Assembly (NCBI GenBank): GCA_903813345.2
Contig: CAIIXF020000001.1
Coordinates: 16,943,915-17,007,914, forward strand
Direction of reading: 5' to 3'
Length of the DNA stretch: 64,000 nucleotides
DNA from: Owenia fusiformis
Lineage: Eukaryota > Annelida > Polychaeta > Sabellida > Oweniidae
The position numbers were made by a program, and so were the translations under genes. The notes under the pieces were generated by a model. That model worked only from the letters and a program-made list of their open reading frames with translations, did no database searches and was not told where the DNA came from. Shown here piece after piece: positions 1 through 10,970 of the stretch. Within the stretch, counting starts at the first letter, position 1. Every line of letters begins with the position of its first letter.

Positions 1-123
1 ACAGGTGTTCAATAGCAGGAGATGTTCACTAAGACAGTAACGGTAATTTGTAAAATGAATAGAGGAAAATCTTTAGAGTTGAAAAGATGTCACTTTATTA
101 TAAATAGAAATGAAATATTTCAG

Positions 124-3100
124 GTAAAAAAGACAAGAAGTGGACTTGGGAGAAGTATTTAGAGCAGAGCAATGCTGTTGCAGCTCCTCATAAGTTATAT
201 GCACAGGTACTAGAATAGTATGTCTTGCTGCAGTTGACTTTTCTTATGTTAATTTCTGCTTGTTTCAAGATGAGGGTAGTTGGAAAGATTTTTCTGCGTT
301 GGTTGGAATTTGGGGGATTTTGCCTTTGCTTAGATTTATGTATTGAAGCAAAAATGTATGCTACACCAATATATGTGTAACAACTATTTGATATAAATTC
401 CAGGGCATTCCTACAAATAAAAATGGTTTCAAAGTTGGAATGAAACTAGAAGCAATAGATCCGAAACACCCATCACTTTATTGTGTTGTCACAGTGGCAG
501 AAATTATGGGATATAGAGTGCGTCTCCATTTTGATGGCTACAGCGAGTGCTATGACTTCTGGGTATGTGCCTCTTCTGAGGAAATATTTCCCGTTGGTTG
601 GGCAGAAGAAAACGGCAAAACTTTACAACCTCCAAAAGGTAAGTTATTTTGAAATGATTTTGATTGGTGTGTTTTATGTGTGAGTTATTTGTAGGTAAAT
701 TCTGAATCTAGCATTGTGAAATGTATATAACATTTAATTACGTTAAAGGCAGAATCAGTTTCACATGACAAAATTGCCCCACCCCCCTTACCAAAAGCTG
801 GCTACGGCATCTTTGGGGATTTTTTCAGAAAACAGACATGACAAGGAATAATATAAGCAAAAAGTATTCTAAAATTGAAACAATTCTGTTAAGCTCGCTC
901 GCTAGATCTGATTCTCTCTTTAATTTATATTTATATTAATTAATTAAATGAATTATGACAACTGTTTCCCATGTCTACCTCATGAATGTACTGTTCTTTA
1001 CTTTATGACACCAAAAGGCTGTGGTAAGTTTGCAATATTTGGCGTAATATGCTTAATTTGGTGAAATGGAATGCAAAGATAATGCATGACAATAATGTGC
1101 ACAATTATGTTTAATTTTTAATATTAATGTGTTTCTGATGGAGCTCCTTGGGATTACTTTCCCCTCTCTATTGTTGGTTAATACTATAGTTTGGTCTAAA
1201 CAGTGGCCATTATGCCCAATAAGGGCCATGTAGAATGGTGGATAGATCCCTGGGGGACATCCAATGATGGTGTACATTCTCTCCCTTCCTTGATTACTGT
1301 ATTGCAGGATATCATGAAAATGTTGATGTCCTATTTATATAAATAACTAAGGCTCATACTGTAAGGGAAAATAGGTTAATTGTAAGTTTAACTGCCCAAT
1401 TTTTGGTGAACTTGTTTTTACTCTAAAATAAGTATAAGATAAATTGAATTGATGTCAAAACCTTAAATCCTAAATTAGGCAAAAAAGGTTTGTCCATGTT
1501 CAGATGAAGACATAGAAAACAATAATCTTGAAGTCCTTGGCTAAACTTACAATTAATCCTTAAGGGTCCAAAGCTTTATAACTTGCATTTAGTATGGCAG
1601 TGGCTTCTGTTGGTGAATAGATATGACATATGTGCATGTAAGGTACATGTACATACATATAGATATACATATATTCTGTAGGCATGTTTTTTAATTACTG
1701 TACAAATTTTGCTTACACATAGTAGTATTAAAATGCTTCATGTTTTGGAGGATAAACTGATGCGATTTCAACGCAATATTTTTCAAGCGAGGTCCAAATG
1801 AGGTCTGACCTTATTACATGAGATAACTTTACAATGAATTTATTTTCAGTAAAAGTACTGAAGTCTGAAATACTTATACTTTGTTATCATTTCTTAGTTG
1901 TTAAAAATATTGTAGGAAGACCATAACTGACATAAATGGTGGTCCAGTTTTCAGTTTTATAAATACAAGGCTTGCATTTAAAAAGGTGTTACATATTTTA
2001 CATCCCTTGAAGATGTTTGGAAAATATGACTAAGAATTCAACTTTGCTTCTTGGCTTCATTTTGAATATACAAAGAACAAAAGGACATAATAAGTCAAGG
2101 TCATGCGACATAGTACATAGTACATAGTACACTGCATAATAGCTATTAAGAATTGAGTTTAGGCTTGCACTTGATTTATAAAATAATGAGATTTATTTTT
2201 TCCGTTCGAGTGTATTTAATTATTATCTCCAAGTATAATGAATATATTCAACTGTTATTCAATGTCGGGATTTGTCTTGTGATTTATAATAGAATTATAT
2301 GTTTCAGGGTATACTGTAGAGACATTTGAATGGTCAAATTATATCAAACTGTCTAGGGGTGTTACAGCACCAAATAACCTCTTCAGCGTAACATACTCTA
2401 CACCAGTGAGTACATTTTCATAATGTTGAAATATACATTCAACTTTGAAATGAGTGAGCCTCTTTATATTGTGTGTAAAACATGTTGCTCATTGGTAATA
2501 TTGCTGAAAATTGTGCTTCTTCCAAAAAGTGGTGATATATCAGTATACATGGACGTAACCACAAATTTTAATTGAATTCATTTTGTGGTGTCATTTATGT
2601 GGTGGGATCAAAGGTCCATTTAAACTGCTTATCTGTTCAACTTGAAATTTCGACTGATGCAAGAGAAGACTATTTCCAAAATCTGATTAGGTTTTGGGCA
2701 TGCTGTATAAATTACATGGCAGCCATTTTCCTCCTTAAAGTGCAATATTTATTACAATGTGTCTTATTTTGACCAGGATGCAGCATCACCATTCATCACA
2801 TGTAACAAATGATTACATTTCCAAAATACTCTTACAGCCTGCTACACCACATGGGTTCAGAGCTGGGATGAAACTGGAGGCTGTTGACAAGAAGAATACA
2901 ATCTTAACATGTGTTGCTACTGTGGCTGATGTGAGAGGGGAACATATTCTCATTCATTTTGATGGCTGGGAGGACAATTATGACTACTGGTGTGACCCAA
3001 CCTCCCCATATATACATCCAGTAGGGTGGTGTCAGGAAAATGGAAAAGCATTGTCACCTCCAAATGGTAAGTTATAACCAGTAGGGGTGGTGTCAGGAAA

Positions 3101-6100
3101 ATGGAAAAGCATTGTCACCTCCAAATGGTAAGTTATAACCAGTAGGGGCGGTTTTAGGAAAATGGGAAAGCCTTGTCACCTCCAAATGGTAAGTTATAAA
3201 TCTAGTGGGGTGGTGTTAGGAAAATGGAAAAGCATTGTCACCTCCAAATGGTAAGTTATAACCAGTAGGGGTGGTTTTAGGAAAATGGGAAAGCCTTGTC
3301 ACCTCCAAATGGTAAGTTATAAATCTAGTGGGGTGGTGTTAGGAAAATGGAAAAGCATTGTCACCTCCAAATGGTAAGTTATAACCAGTAGGGGTGGTTT
3401 TAGGAAAATGGGAAAGCCTTGTCACCTCCAAATGGTAAGTTATACATTCAGGGGGATGGTGTCATTTTAATGTAAACCTAAAAACACCAACTTTATTCTT
3501 AATTCATTATTATTAGTTCTCTTGGTAGATACCCATTTTTCAAAAAGGGTTCCATTTGCACAATCTTCTTATTGGTTGATTAGGTGAGTATTTCATTCAT
3601 ATACAGGCCCATTGTTAGCTTTAATTTCATCAAGGAGGTCCTCTAATTCTTCAAGAGTCTAATGTTTCAGTTAAGAGTGAGATTTTGCCAATTTACCCTC
3701 AAAGTTCACAAGAAGTATGTTTTTCCAAATTTTACTTCACTTAAACATAACTACTGTACACTGTATTTTACGTTGTAGACTGGCCAGATATTGAAGGTTT
3801 CACTTGGGAGGAATACATGGAGCAGACCAGGTCTGCACCCGTCTCTCTACGGGCATTTAAACCTGTGAGTTGATACCAGTCTCTGTATTAAAAAAAACTT
3901 GGACAGTATACTTTACTTGTGCTATCTATTTTCAGTCCCATTTACAAGTCAATATTGCATTGATAGTTGATACAATCAACATCTCACTTAAACTTACTTT
4001 GTCATTTATCTACAAAAGCCTTCATGTGAAAGTATAGATTTTTTAGATACAGTACAATACAGACTTTTGTAAAAATGAAAATCATTGATGCTGAATTGAA
4101 ACAACAATTATTTTTCAATGACTACCCAAAACTATTTCAACTGTGTATATCATGTACACATATTTGCTGTGAACCTTTATGTTCAAGTAAATGAATAAAT
4201 TGAACTCGCTTTTGCTTCAGAGGCCACCCGTAGAATGGGAGGTTGATATGAGATTAGAGGCAGTAGACAAACGCAATCCTATCCTTATACGTGCTGGTAG
4301 AGTTGCAGAGAAAGATGGCCACCAAATCAAGATCCATTTTGACGGCTGGCTACCAGATTACGATTTCTGGGTCGATGACGATTCTGTTGATGTTTTCCCA
4401 TGTGGGTGGTGTAGTAAGACTGGCCATCAACTCCAACCACCATTCTGTGAGTACAATAGAGTCCACTTACGAATTATCTTGCTTTATCCAGTTAAGAATA
4501 CAGTGAAACCTGTCTAAGTGGAACACCTTTGGTACTTCTAATAAGTGTTCCACTTGGGAGGTGTTAAACCTAAAGAAGTTCATTTAACATTAAGTCAGTT
4601 GGTCTTGGGATTCTAAAGTGTTCCACTAACAGAGGTGCTCCACTTCTTGATGTGTTCCACTCATAAAAGATTTCACTGTATTGTTTAATTGCAGTAGAAA
4701 TTCATTAAGTATTCATTTGAAACAGGTTTTAATCAGGGAATTCATTAAGTTTAGACTTCTTAATCAATTGTCATGACCATTAATATCATGTCTTGTGTGT
4801 ATTTCTTTCACTAGATGCTAGTGAGGTGCCACGTGCAGCCGTAGCAGGCCAATGTCCAACACTCGGCTGTAACGGAGTGGGACATGTCAAGGGTGCAAAA
4901 TACACAGGTCACCATAGGTATGCTGCTTACTTAAGACATTTCAGTTTAAAAACACAAAATGAGGAGAAACATATATTGTTCAAAATTGGAAGGATTTCAA
5001 ATGTTATTCCTGTGTAATAAGAATGAATATCCGTTATTAATGTGCCTCTCACCTTTTCCTTATACAATGCCCTACATGAAGTTACAATTGTTATGTCATC
5101 ACCACAGTGGTGACATCTTGTTATAGTTTCTGACTTTTTTTGTGGTGGCAGTTGGTGTTTGGCATGTGGGGTATGTAACAAATGGTAGGTGGTGACATTT
5201 TGCATGTTGATGTCTTAATGTCTCATACTCAGTAAGGTCAGTGTTCATCATGAGATATTTAGAGTTTAGACCTTAGTCAAAGTATAGACCACATGCTATG
5301 TAACATGTTACGATAATCTGTTACCCAGATCAGAACTAACTGGACCGATGCTCATGTCACACCCTGTTAAGACCCATCTAGAAGTGAGAGAGAGTTAGAG
5401 ATACCCAGTGCAAAATTTCTCACAGTCTCAAACAGATTCTTTAATAACAGTATGTTTTTTTTTCTACCTAGTACCTTTGGTTGTCCATACTCCGCGTTGA
5501 ACATGAACAAAGAAAATATTCTGGCAGACCGTTTGGGACCTACGAGAACTGATTCATATGAAGGAAGGCCAATAAAAAGTGAAGCAAACTCCCCAACTGA
5601 CCAGAAATATGCGTAAGTATAACAATTGTGTACGTACTATGTTCTTTGAAATGAAATGAAGATCTTTTAACTGGATAAAGACTTGATGGCCACATCAGTT
5701 TTCTGGATTTTCAATGTTACATAAAATACTCTTAGCAAGATCTTGATTTTGTCTAGCCTTTGATTTAAAACTAAATTAGCCTCTATATCCATTTTGAATT
5801 ATGTTGTCAGAAAATGAAATTTGATAACATTCATTACACATTCAATTAAACATAAGAGGCCATGAAAGATCCATAAAGATCTTAGCAGTATCAAAACTGT
5901 AAAATTATCTGTAATAGTCAGAGGGTAGTGTATTAAGACAAATGTTAAAATTTGCATCAAGCACTTCACATTCAAATTTGCATCAAGCACTTCACATTTG
6001 CATCAAGCACACCACATTCAAATTTGCATCAAGCACTTCACATTCAAATTTGCATCAAGCACACCACATTCAAATTTGAATCAAGCACTTCACATTCAAA

Positions 6101-9100
6101 TTTGCATCAAGCACTTCACATTCAAATTTGCATCAAGCACTTCACATTCAAATTTGCATCAAGCACTTCACATTCAAATTTGCATCAAGCACTTCACATT
6201 CAAATTTGCATCAAGCACTTCACATTCTTTGTATTGAAGAGGGAATAAATGCTTCATTTGTGACTATTAAGATCTATGTCACCTGACCTGTTAGCACTAT
6301 GTACTTTGTATAATTGTGTCATTAAGGAATAAAGTGAATTGAATAACATCTTAAGGTTGTTTTTGTAAAAGCCTGATTTTTGAACATGAATCATTAATTG
6401 GTTAATTTGGCCAATTGTGGTATTATTATGAGTAACACATTATTGTAAATCCTTCTAACAACATCCTAATTAGGCATAAACTACTCTTTTGGTCTTAGTC
6501 GATTTTTGGAAGTTGACCTAATAAACACCTAATAATAATCCAATAAACTTATAATAAGGCAATATGTGTTATATCGATCACTCTTGATTAGCTATATTGG
6601 ATAGATATGGTTAATTAGGAATGCGTATGTAAGAGAATAGTGTGCTTGTATTTTTACTCTTTAGTATTTTAACTTCCTTCAATGAGACAACACCTGGATT
6701 TCTACTAAAGAGTGTTTTAGTATTTTTAGTCTTTAGAATTTTTACTTCTTTCTCCAAGGCAAGATAACACCTAAAGTATTTTAGATCACAAAAGTAACAT
6801 TTGCAAGTACCAGATCAGAAGGATGGGTTCTCCCGAACTCAAACGAAGGTTTCTTACATTTGGAGAAAAAATTGAGGTCATCAGACTTTCTAAAACCAAG
6901 ATATCACAGCGTAAGTTAGCATTCACGTATGGTGTATCACTTGGAACTATCAATAGAACTCTGAAGCAGAAGCGAGACATTTTGAATGCAAGTGAATCAG
7001 AAAATTGGAATCCTGAGCGCCGGAGATTGAAATCGGGAAATGATGACCTTAATGTCGCTGTTCTAAAATGGTTCGTTGCAGCCAGGAGTAAAAACATTCC
7101 GATATCTGGTCCTCTAATCAAAGAAAAAGCACGACTTATTGCCAAAGATATGGGACTGAATGACTTCAAGGGTTCAAATGGATGGCTGAGTAGTTTCCAG
7201 ACCAGAAATAACATTCTGTTCAAGGCCATAAGAAAGGGTAGTGCCAAAGTGAATACGTATGATGTGAACAAGTGGAATGCTACTCTACCCAAACTGTGTG
7301 AGAATAATGCCGCAGAGGATATTCTCACCAAGGAGGAGACTGGAGTTTTACACAGTCATTCTCCAGTACAGAGTAATAACCCATGCAATGGGATTGAAAG
7401 CAGCAAGGGTTACTTGCCCGTTCTGGCTGGATCTGACATGACCAATTTTGCGGGTTATACATGTATCCAGTAAGACAACAGAGTTTGAGTCTCTTTATTT
7501 CTTGTGTGTCCAAATAAGTAAAGGAAAACAGCCACCTCTGAACTATGAATATAATGTGGTTAAAACCCATTACAGATTATGTACATCTCATTTTCCTTAC
7601 TCAAACTGGCCCGTTTTGCGATTATATCTGACAACATATACGAGTACATTGTATATTTTATTTTGTTAAGATAAATCAGCTACATGCATATAGACATACC
7701 CTTCTAAAACTGCCAACTTATAGTTAGTCCTTGAATGAAACTAGCTAAAAAAGCAATTGTACTTAATTAGTAATGTATTTTCACCCTTCGACAACTAAGA
7801 AACAAAACCTAGTGAGTGAAATTGCATATGTAATACTTAAAATAATTATGATTGTGTTTGCAGAAAATGTCCAACATCAGGGTGCAATGGTGAGGGTCAT
7901 GTGACGGGTCGATTTACAGCACACCATAAACTATCAGGGTGCCCGATAGCACCACAGAACAAGGAAAAGTTGTTGATGTATCAGTATATGAATGGAGATG
8001 CCAGATCTAGTCCTGAGGATCTTAAACCAATTGAACCAGTAAAAATACCGAAAAAACGAGGGAGGAAAAAGTAAGTAGATTATCTGGGATAAACATGCAA
8101 GTTTGTTCTGTAAATGAAATCCATCAGTCCTTATAGCGCACAATTCAATCTGCGTTTTCACTAATCAAGTATCCTCTTTATTCAACCATGTTTTTATAGG
8201 CCTAAAGGAAATACATGAGCCTGGACTAATACCAATTGTATATGGAAGGCACCATATGTTCATTGTATAGTCTACTGAAATATAGTCTCATTGTATAGTC
8301 TACTGAAATTTTGTCTCATTGTATAGTCCACTAAAATATAGTCTCATTGTAGTCTACTGAAATATAGTCTCATTGTATAGTCTACTGAAATTCAAAACAC
8401 GAGTGTAACTACAAAGTTAAACTTAATATAAAGAATTTCATTTGGTGGAGTGCGAGGGATAAAACTGATATGTTTATTTTAACTTAGTGACATAAGACAA
8501 AGCTACTGTGTGTAGGGGATGTAGACTGAGAGGTGAAAAAGATTGATATTTCAGTTTGGGGTCTGATGTTTTGATGTGATTAGGTAGTTATCTTGTTGCA
8601 CTATGTACCAGTCTAAGGCAGTATTTTGTGTACATTTAGCAAAAATTGAAAGGATAATACGCTATTTTACTTGGAAATAAAACAATCACATGCTCCCCTG
8701 ATTTTAGGAAGAAACGTGATCGCGATGAGAATGAGGCATTGTCAACCCTACACCAAGGTATTCACCAGTCAGTCTTTATGTCCACCTATGTGCCACCAAA
8801 CCCTGCTAAAGATCTACCACTCAACTGGGATCAACATTCCAAACTTCTTCCGGGCCTCTCTTCTGTAACGGGAGGTTCAGCCATTCGCTGGAGCGTTGAT
8901 GATGTCACAAGGTTTGTGATGTCACTTCCTGGCTGTGCAGATGTTAGCCAGCATTTCAAGGAAGAGGTAAGTATACATTGATCCAATTAAATACAGGGTG
9001 TACAAGAAAACAATATTTATATCATATCAAACAAACTTTATATAAAATTTTAGATGCATATGCTCTATAGGGTTAGAATTTCTACTCGCATCTGAATCAT

Positions 9101-9677
9101 TTATCTCATAAATCAGTTCAAATATGCATTACCAAAAAGCTAAATCACTGTGTTTTTCTTGATAACCAGTCAGATATTTAAAGGCTGAATCAGACATAAA
9201 GGGCAGTGACAAAATTACAATCAACATGGATTGGTACAGTTGACCTACTGTACTAAAATATTATTTACAATCTCATGTATTATCTCCTTAAAGGTCTTTG
9301 ATATTTTTTGTCTAATGGTTGAGTTGTTTAAGATTCCAAGTGCACAGTGGCATGGTGTTCCAGAACTCAAGTATAAACTGAAGGAATTTTTCGAAAATAG
9401 ATACGCCAAGAAATAATAATATGCTAAAAAGATTCTTTGGCGGTTGGTGTAAAGACTGCTTTCGGTTGTCAGCATCTGTAACAAATGGCTGTAAATGTAA
9501 ATGCCACATTGTTTATGTGTTATAATTGTATCATATATCATTTTGCAGCAAATTGATGGTGAAGCGTTCCTCTTGTTAAATCAAACAGATATGGTGAAGA
9601 TATTAAATATGAAGCTAGGACCTGCTATAAAAATCTACAACAGTATTCTCATGTTAAAAAGAACTTTGGAAACCTGA
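124..9677 (+). CDS. L3MBTL: L3MBTL-family MBT-repeat chromatin reader (3' part, 11 exons)
   Basis: Polycomb-like nuclear protein that binds mono- and dimethyl-lysine on histones and compacts chromatin. Coding exons: 124-206, 404-638, 2308-2405, 2838-3066, 3779-3864, 4221-4446, 4815-4917, 5472-5612, 7864-8070, 8708-8966 and 9549-9677 (stop TGA). All junctions are AG/GT and the phases join without a stop, giving 597 visible residues. Order: MBT1 (124-638), MBT2 (2308-3066), MBT3 (3779-4446), C2HC finger 1 (4815-5612; [11 protein letters not shown], then HH and a distal C), C2HC finger 2 (exon 7864) followed by a basic KKRGRKK stretch, and SAM (8708-9677). MBT2 keeps the methyl-lysine pocket: D of AVDKKN plus F, W and Y of FDGWEDNY. 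The domain order best matches vertebrate L3MBTL1/3/4; which paralogue is not decided. Two C2HC fingers is one more than I recall for the vertebrate proteins. The N-terminal exons lie upstream of the window. Confidence 0.93.
207..403 (+). other. L3MBTL intron inside MBT1
   Basis: Short phase-0 intron, GTACTA donor and TTCCAG acceptor. Nothing else seen in it. Confidence 0.7.
639..2307 (+). other. L3MBTL intron between MBT1 and MBT2
   Basis: Phase-1 intron with a GTAAGT donor and a TTTCAG acceptor. It holds AT-rich unique sequence with a short TA/CA-rich patch near 1640-1680 and three copies of a TACATAG motif near 2110. No gene or clear element seen. Confidence 0.6.
2655..2735 (+). repeat. 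Single copy of the CTGATTAGGTTTTGGGCAT core repeat
   Basis: Within the 2406-2837 intron. The segment runs from CTGATTAGGTTTTGGGCAT to GGCAGCCATTTT. The same core is multiplied inside the TIR elements at 10971-12605 and, in the opposite orientation, 20753-22160. This looks like a fragment or solo unit of that family. Confidence 0.6.
3018..3461 (+). repeat. 61-62 bp tandem repeat of the MBT2 exon end and its splice donor
   Basis: The last 49 nt of the MBT2 exon plus the first bases of the intron are repeated in tandem, seven units in all including the exon copy. Each unit carries CACCTCCAAATG followed by GTAAGTTATA. Donor GT positions are 3067, 3128, 3189, 3251, 3312, 3374 and 3435. Units alternate between two variants (GGTGTTAGG and GGTTTTAGG types), so the later copies spread as a two-unit block. 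The offsets from the first donor (61, 122, 184, 245, 307, 368) are never multiples of three, so only the first donor keeps the frame. Confidence 0.93.
4501..4678. mobile_element. Pogo/Tigger-like MITE (TA CAGTGAAACC ends)
   Basis: A 178 bp element in the 4447-4814 intron, starting CAGTGAAACC and ending TTTCACTG, with TA on each side (4499-4500, 4679-4680). The interior repeats GTGTTCCACT-type motifs in both orientations. TA target and CAG ends fit pogo/Tigger-type non-autonomous elements. A related copy lies at 19982-20151, and related sequence at 47270-47345 and 48010-48815. Confidence 0.7.
5948..6226. repeat. 26 bp minisatellite, about 10.7 copies
   Basis: Consensus unit CAAATTTGCATCAAGCACTT plus CACATT, head to tail, in the 5613-7863 L3MBTL intron. 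Some units carry ACACCACATT instead. The period is not a multiple of three and the interval reads open in two frames only because the unit lacks stops there, so I do not call it coding. Confidence 0.95.
6823..7473 (+). CDS. Pogo/Tigger-derived CENP-B-like DNA-binding ORF in an L3MBTL intron
   Basis: 216 residues, intact, same strand as the host gene. Residues 8-54 are a psq-type helix-turn-helix ([13 protein letters not shown], then [12 protein letters not shown]). Residues 70-135 form the second, CENP-B/Tc5-type HTH ([16 protein letters not shown] to [14 protein letters not shown]). Residues 164-175 ([11 protein letters not shown]) align with the start of a pogo DDE domain, usually NADETG, so the first catalytic Asp is Glu here and the rest of the nuclease is absent. 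The stop codon overlaps a donor-like GTAAGA at 7470. Splicing there leaves phase 2, exactly what the next L3MBTL exon at 7864 needs (giving Q-K-C-P). Phase-compatible AGs exist upstream (exon starts 6795, 6819 or 6822) but have weak pyrimidine tracts. It may be a transposase remnant, a small domesticated gene, or an alternative L3MBTL exon. Confidence 0.75.
   Translation: MGSPELKRRFLTFGEKIEVIRLSKTKISQRKLAFTYGVSLGTINRTLKQKRDILNASESENWNPERRRLKSGNDDLNVAVLKWFVAARSKNIPISGPLIKEKARLIAKDMGLNDFKGSNGWLSSFQTRNNILFKAIRKGSAKVNTYDVNKWNATLPKLCENNAAEDILTKEETGVLHSHSPVQSNNPCNGIESSKGYLPVLAGSDMTNFAGYTCIQ
8261..8391. repeat. 28 bp tandem repeat, about 4.6 copies
   Basis: Unit CATTGTATAGTCTACTGAAA plus TATAGTCT, one copy shortened by an internal deletion. 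It lies in the L3MBTL intron between the second C2HC exon and the SAM exon (8071-8707). Nothing else is seen in that intron. Confidence 0.85.
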
Positions 9678-10106
9678 CAATTCTATACATTGACAGTAAA
9701 CAGTGAACCATTATGCAATAGTGTTGTCATGGAAGGAAGCCTTATTCATCATTTCAATGTTATATAGTCTTACGCAGAACTCTACGAAAACACGGCCTAT
9801 TAAGAACAGCACGATGAGAAGCAGCTGCTAATTTGTCATACGTTAGTATTTAATTGATTAGACTGAAATTATGTCCATTATCTATTTATCAGATATGTAG
9901 TACAAGAATTATTGAATTGTATTTATCATATAGTACATCTTGTAATTAGCTCATGGAAGATGAATGAGCTATGTCTGCTGCCTCATATACATGTCTTTGT
10001 ATGTCTGCTATGCAATGCAAGGAGTTATAATAATCGTAGTGATGGAATTTTAGTGCCAAGTATAAGTTAATGTTAAAAATGAAATTCTTATATATCTAAA
10101 TCCCAA

Positions 10107-10465
10107 CATACACCAATGGGGCAATATCCCACTTGCCCCATCGAGTCCTATTGAGTCACCCCATGAGACCTTGTTAACTTGATCCACTGTCACAGATATG
10201 ATGTAAAAAAATTTAGCCTAGTTTGGAAGGTTTTACTGAGGCCATGTTGATCCAAAGCCACCTGACATATCAGTCACCTTGTTAAATTCTCGATGGAGCC
10301 TTGTGAGACTTGCCCCATGGAGCTCAATTGGACATGAGGGAGCTCGATGGGGCTCCATGGGGCAAAGTCCCATGGAATCCATTGGAGTCCAATGGGGCAA
10401 AACCCCATGAGGTCCGACAAGGTCCAAGTCTATGGAGGTCCCACTATATGCCCCATTGGTGTATG
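10107..10465. mobile_element. Inverted-repeat element in the L3MBTL 3' UTR region
   Basis: The ends are CATACACCAATGGGGCA and its inverse TGCCCCATTGGTGTATG, about 20 bp each. The interior is a degenerate run of CCCCAT, GGAGTCC and ATGGGGC motifs that can pair with each other. It begins 430 bp after the L3MBTL stop and before the first AATAAA (10852), so it is probably transcribed as part of the 3' UTR. No target duplication is clear. Confidence 0.65.
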
Positions 10466-10851
10466 GCTGGCTTAAATGGATCTGGAGTTAATTGTATATT
10501 CACAGATGATTATTAAAATTTATGACGTACATCACTCAATTATAATTATGTCCTAACTACATCACTATATTATAATTTCGTTTTGTGTGAAAAAATAATG
10601 TTCTTGTTATTGCAATCATTTATCCAAGCAGTATGTTAGCAAAAGCAGAGAGCCAGTTGAATTGTGGAGTATCATACTAGAATGCCAATAATCTAAAGAG
10701 AATAGAATGCACGTTTTGCTCTACTGGCACGTGTTTTGGGCTGAATTGATCTAAGCAAAGGTGCTTCTCTATAATGTAAATGGAATTGTAGTACTAATTT
10801 CCCTTTAAATATTTTGGTATTTTATTATATGGTGTCCAGATTTCAATGATG

Positions 10852-10857
10852 AATAAA
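10852..10857 (+). other. Candidate polyadenylation signal of L3MBTL
   Basis: First AATAAA found after the stop codon at 9677, giving a 3' UTR of about 1.2 kb. Later AATAAA sites (near 13660 and 14130) are alternatives; only transcript data can decide. Confidence 0.4.
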
Positions 10858-10970
10858 TTATAAACACTTCTTTTCTATTTCTTTTAGTTCTGGCCTTTGA
10901 TTTCATTCTATTGTCTTCTTGTTTTCATCTGAACAGCACGTCACTATTGTATCATACTCCTTTGTTTTTA

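Noticed and set aside
5952-6248. Open frames of 98 and 79 codons rich in [12 protein letters not shown]-type repeats
   Set aside because: They are readings of the 26 bp minisatellite, open in more than one frame, with no start context or splice logic.
6786-7331. 181-residue minus-strand ORF
   Set aside because: Antisense shadow of the pogo-derived ORF.
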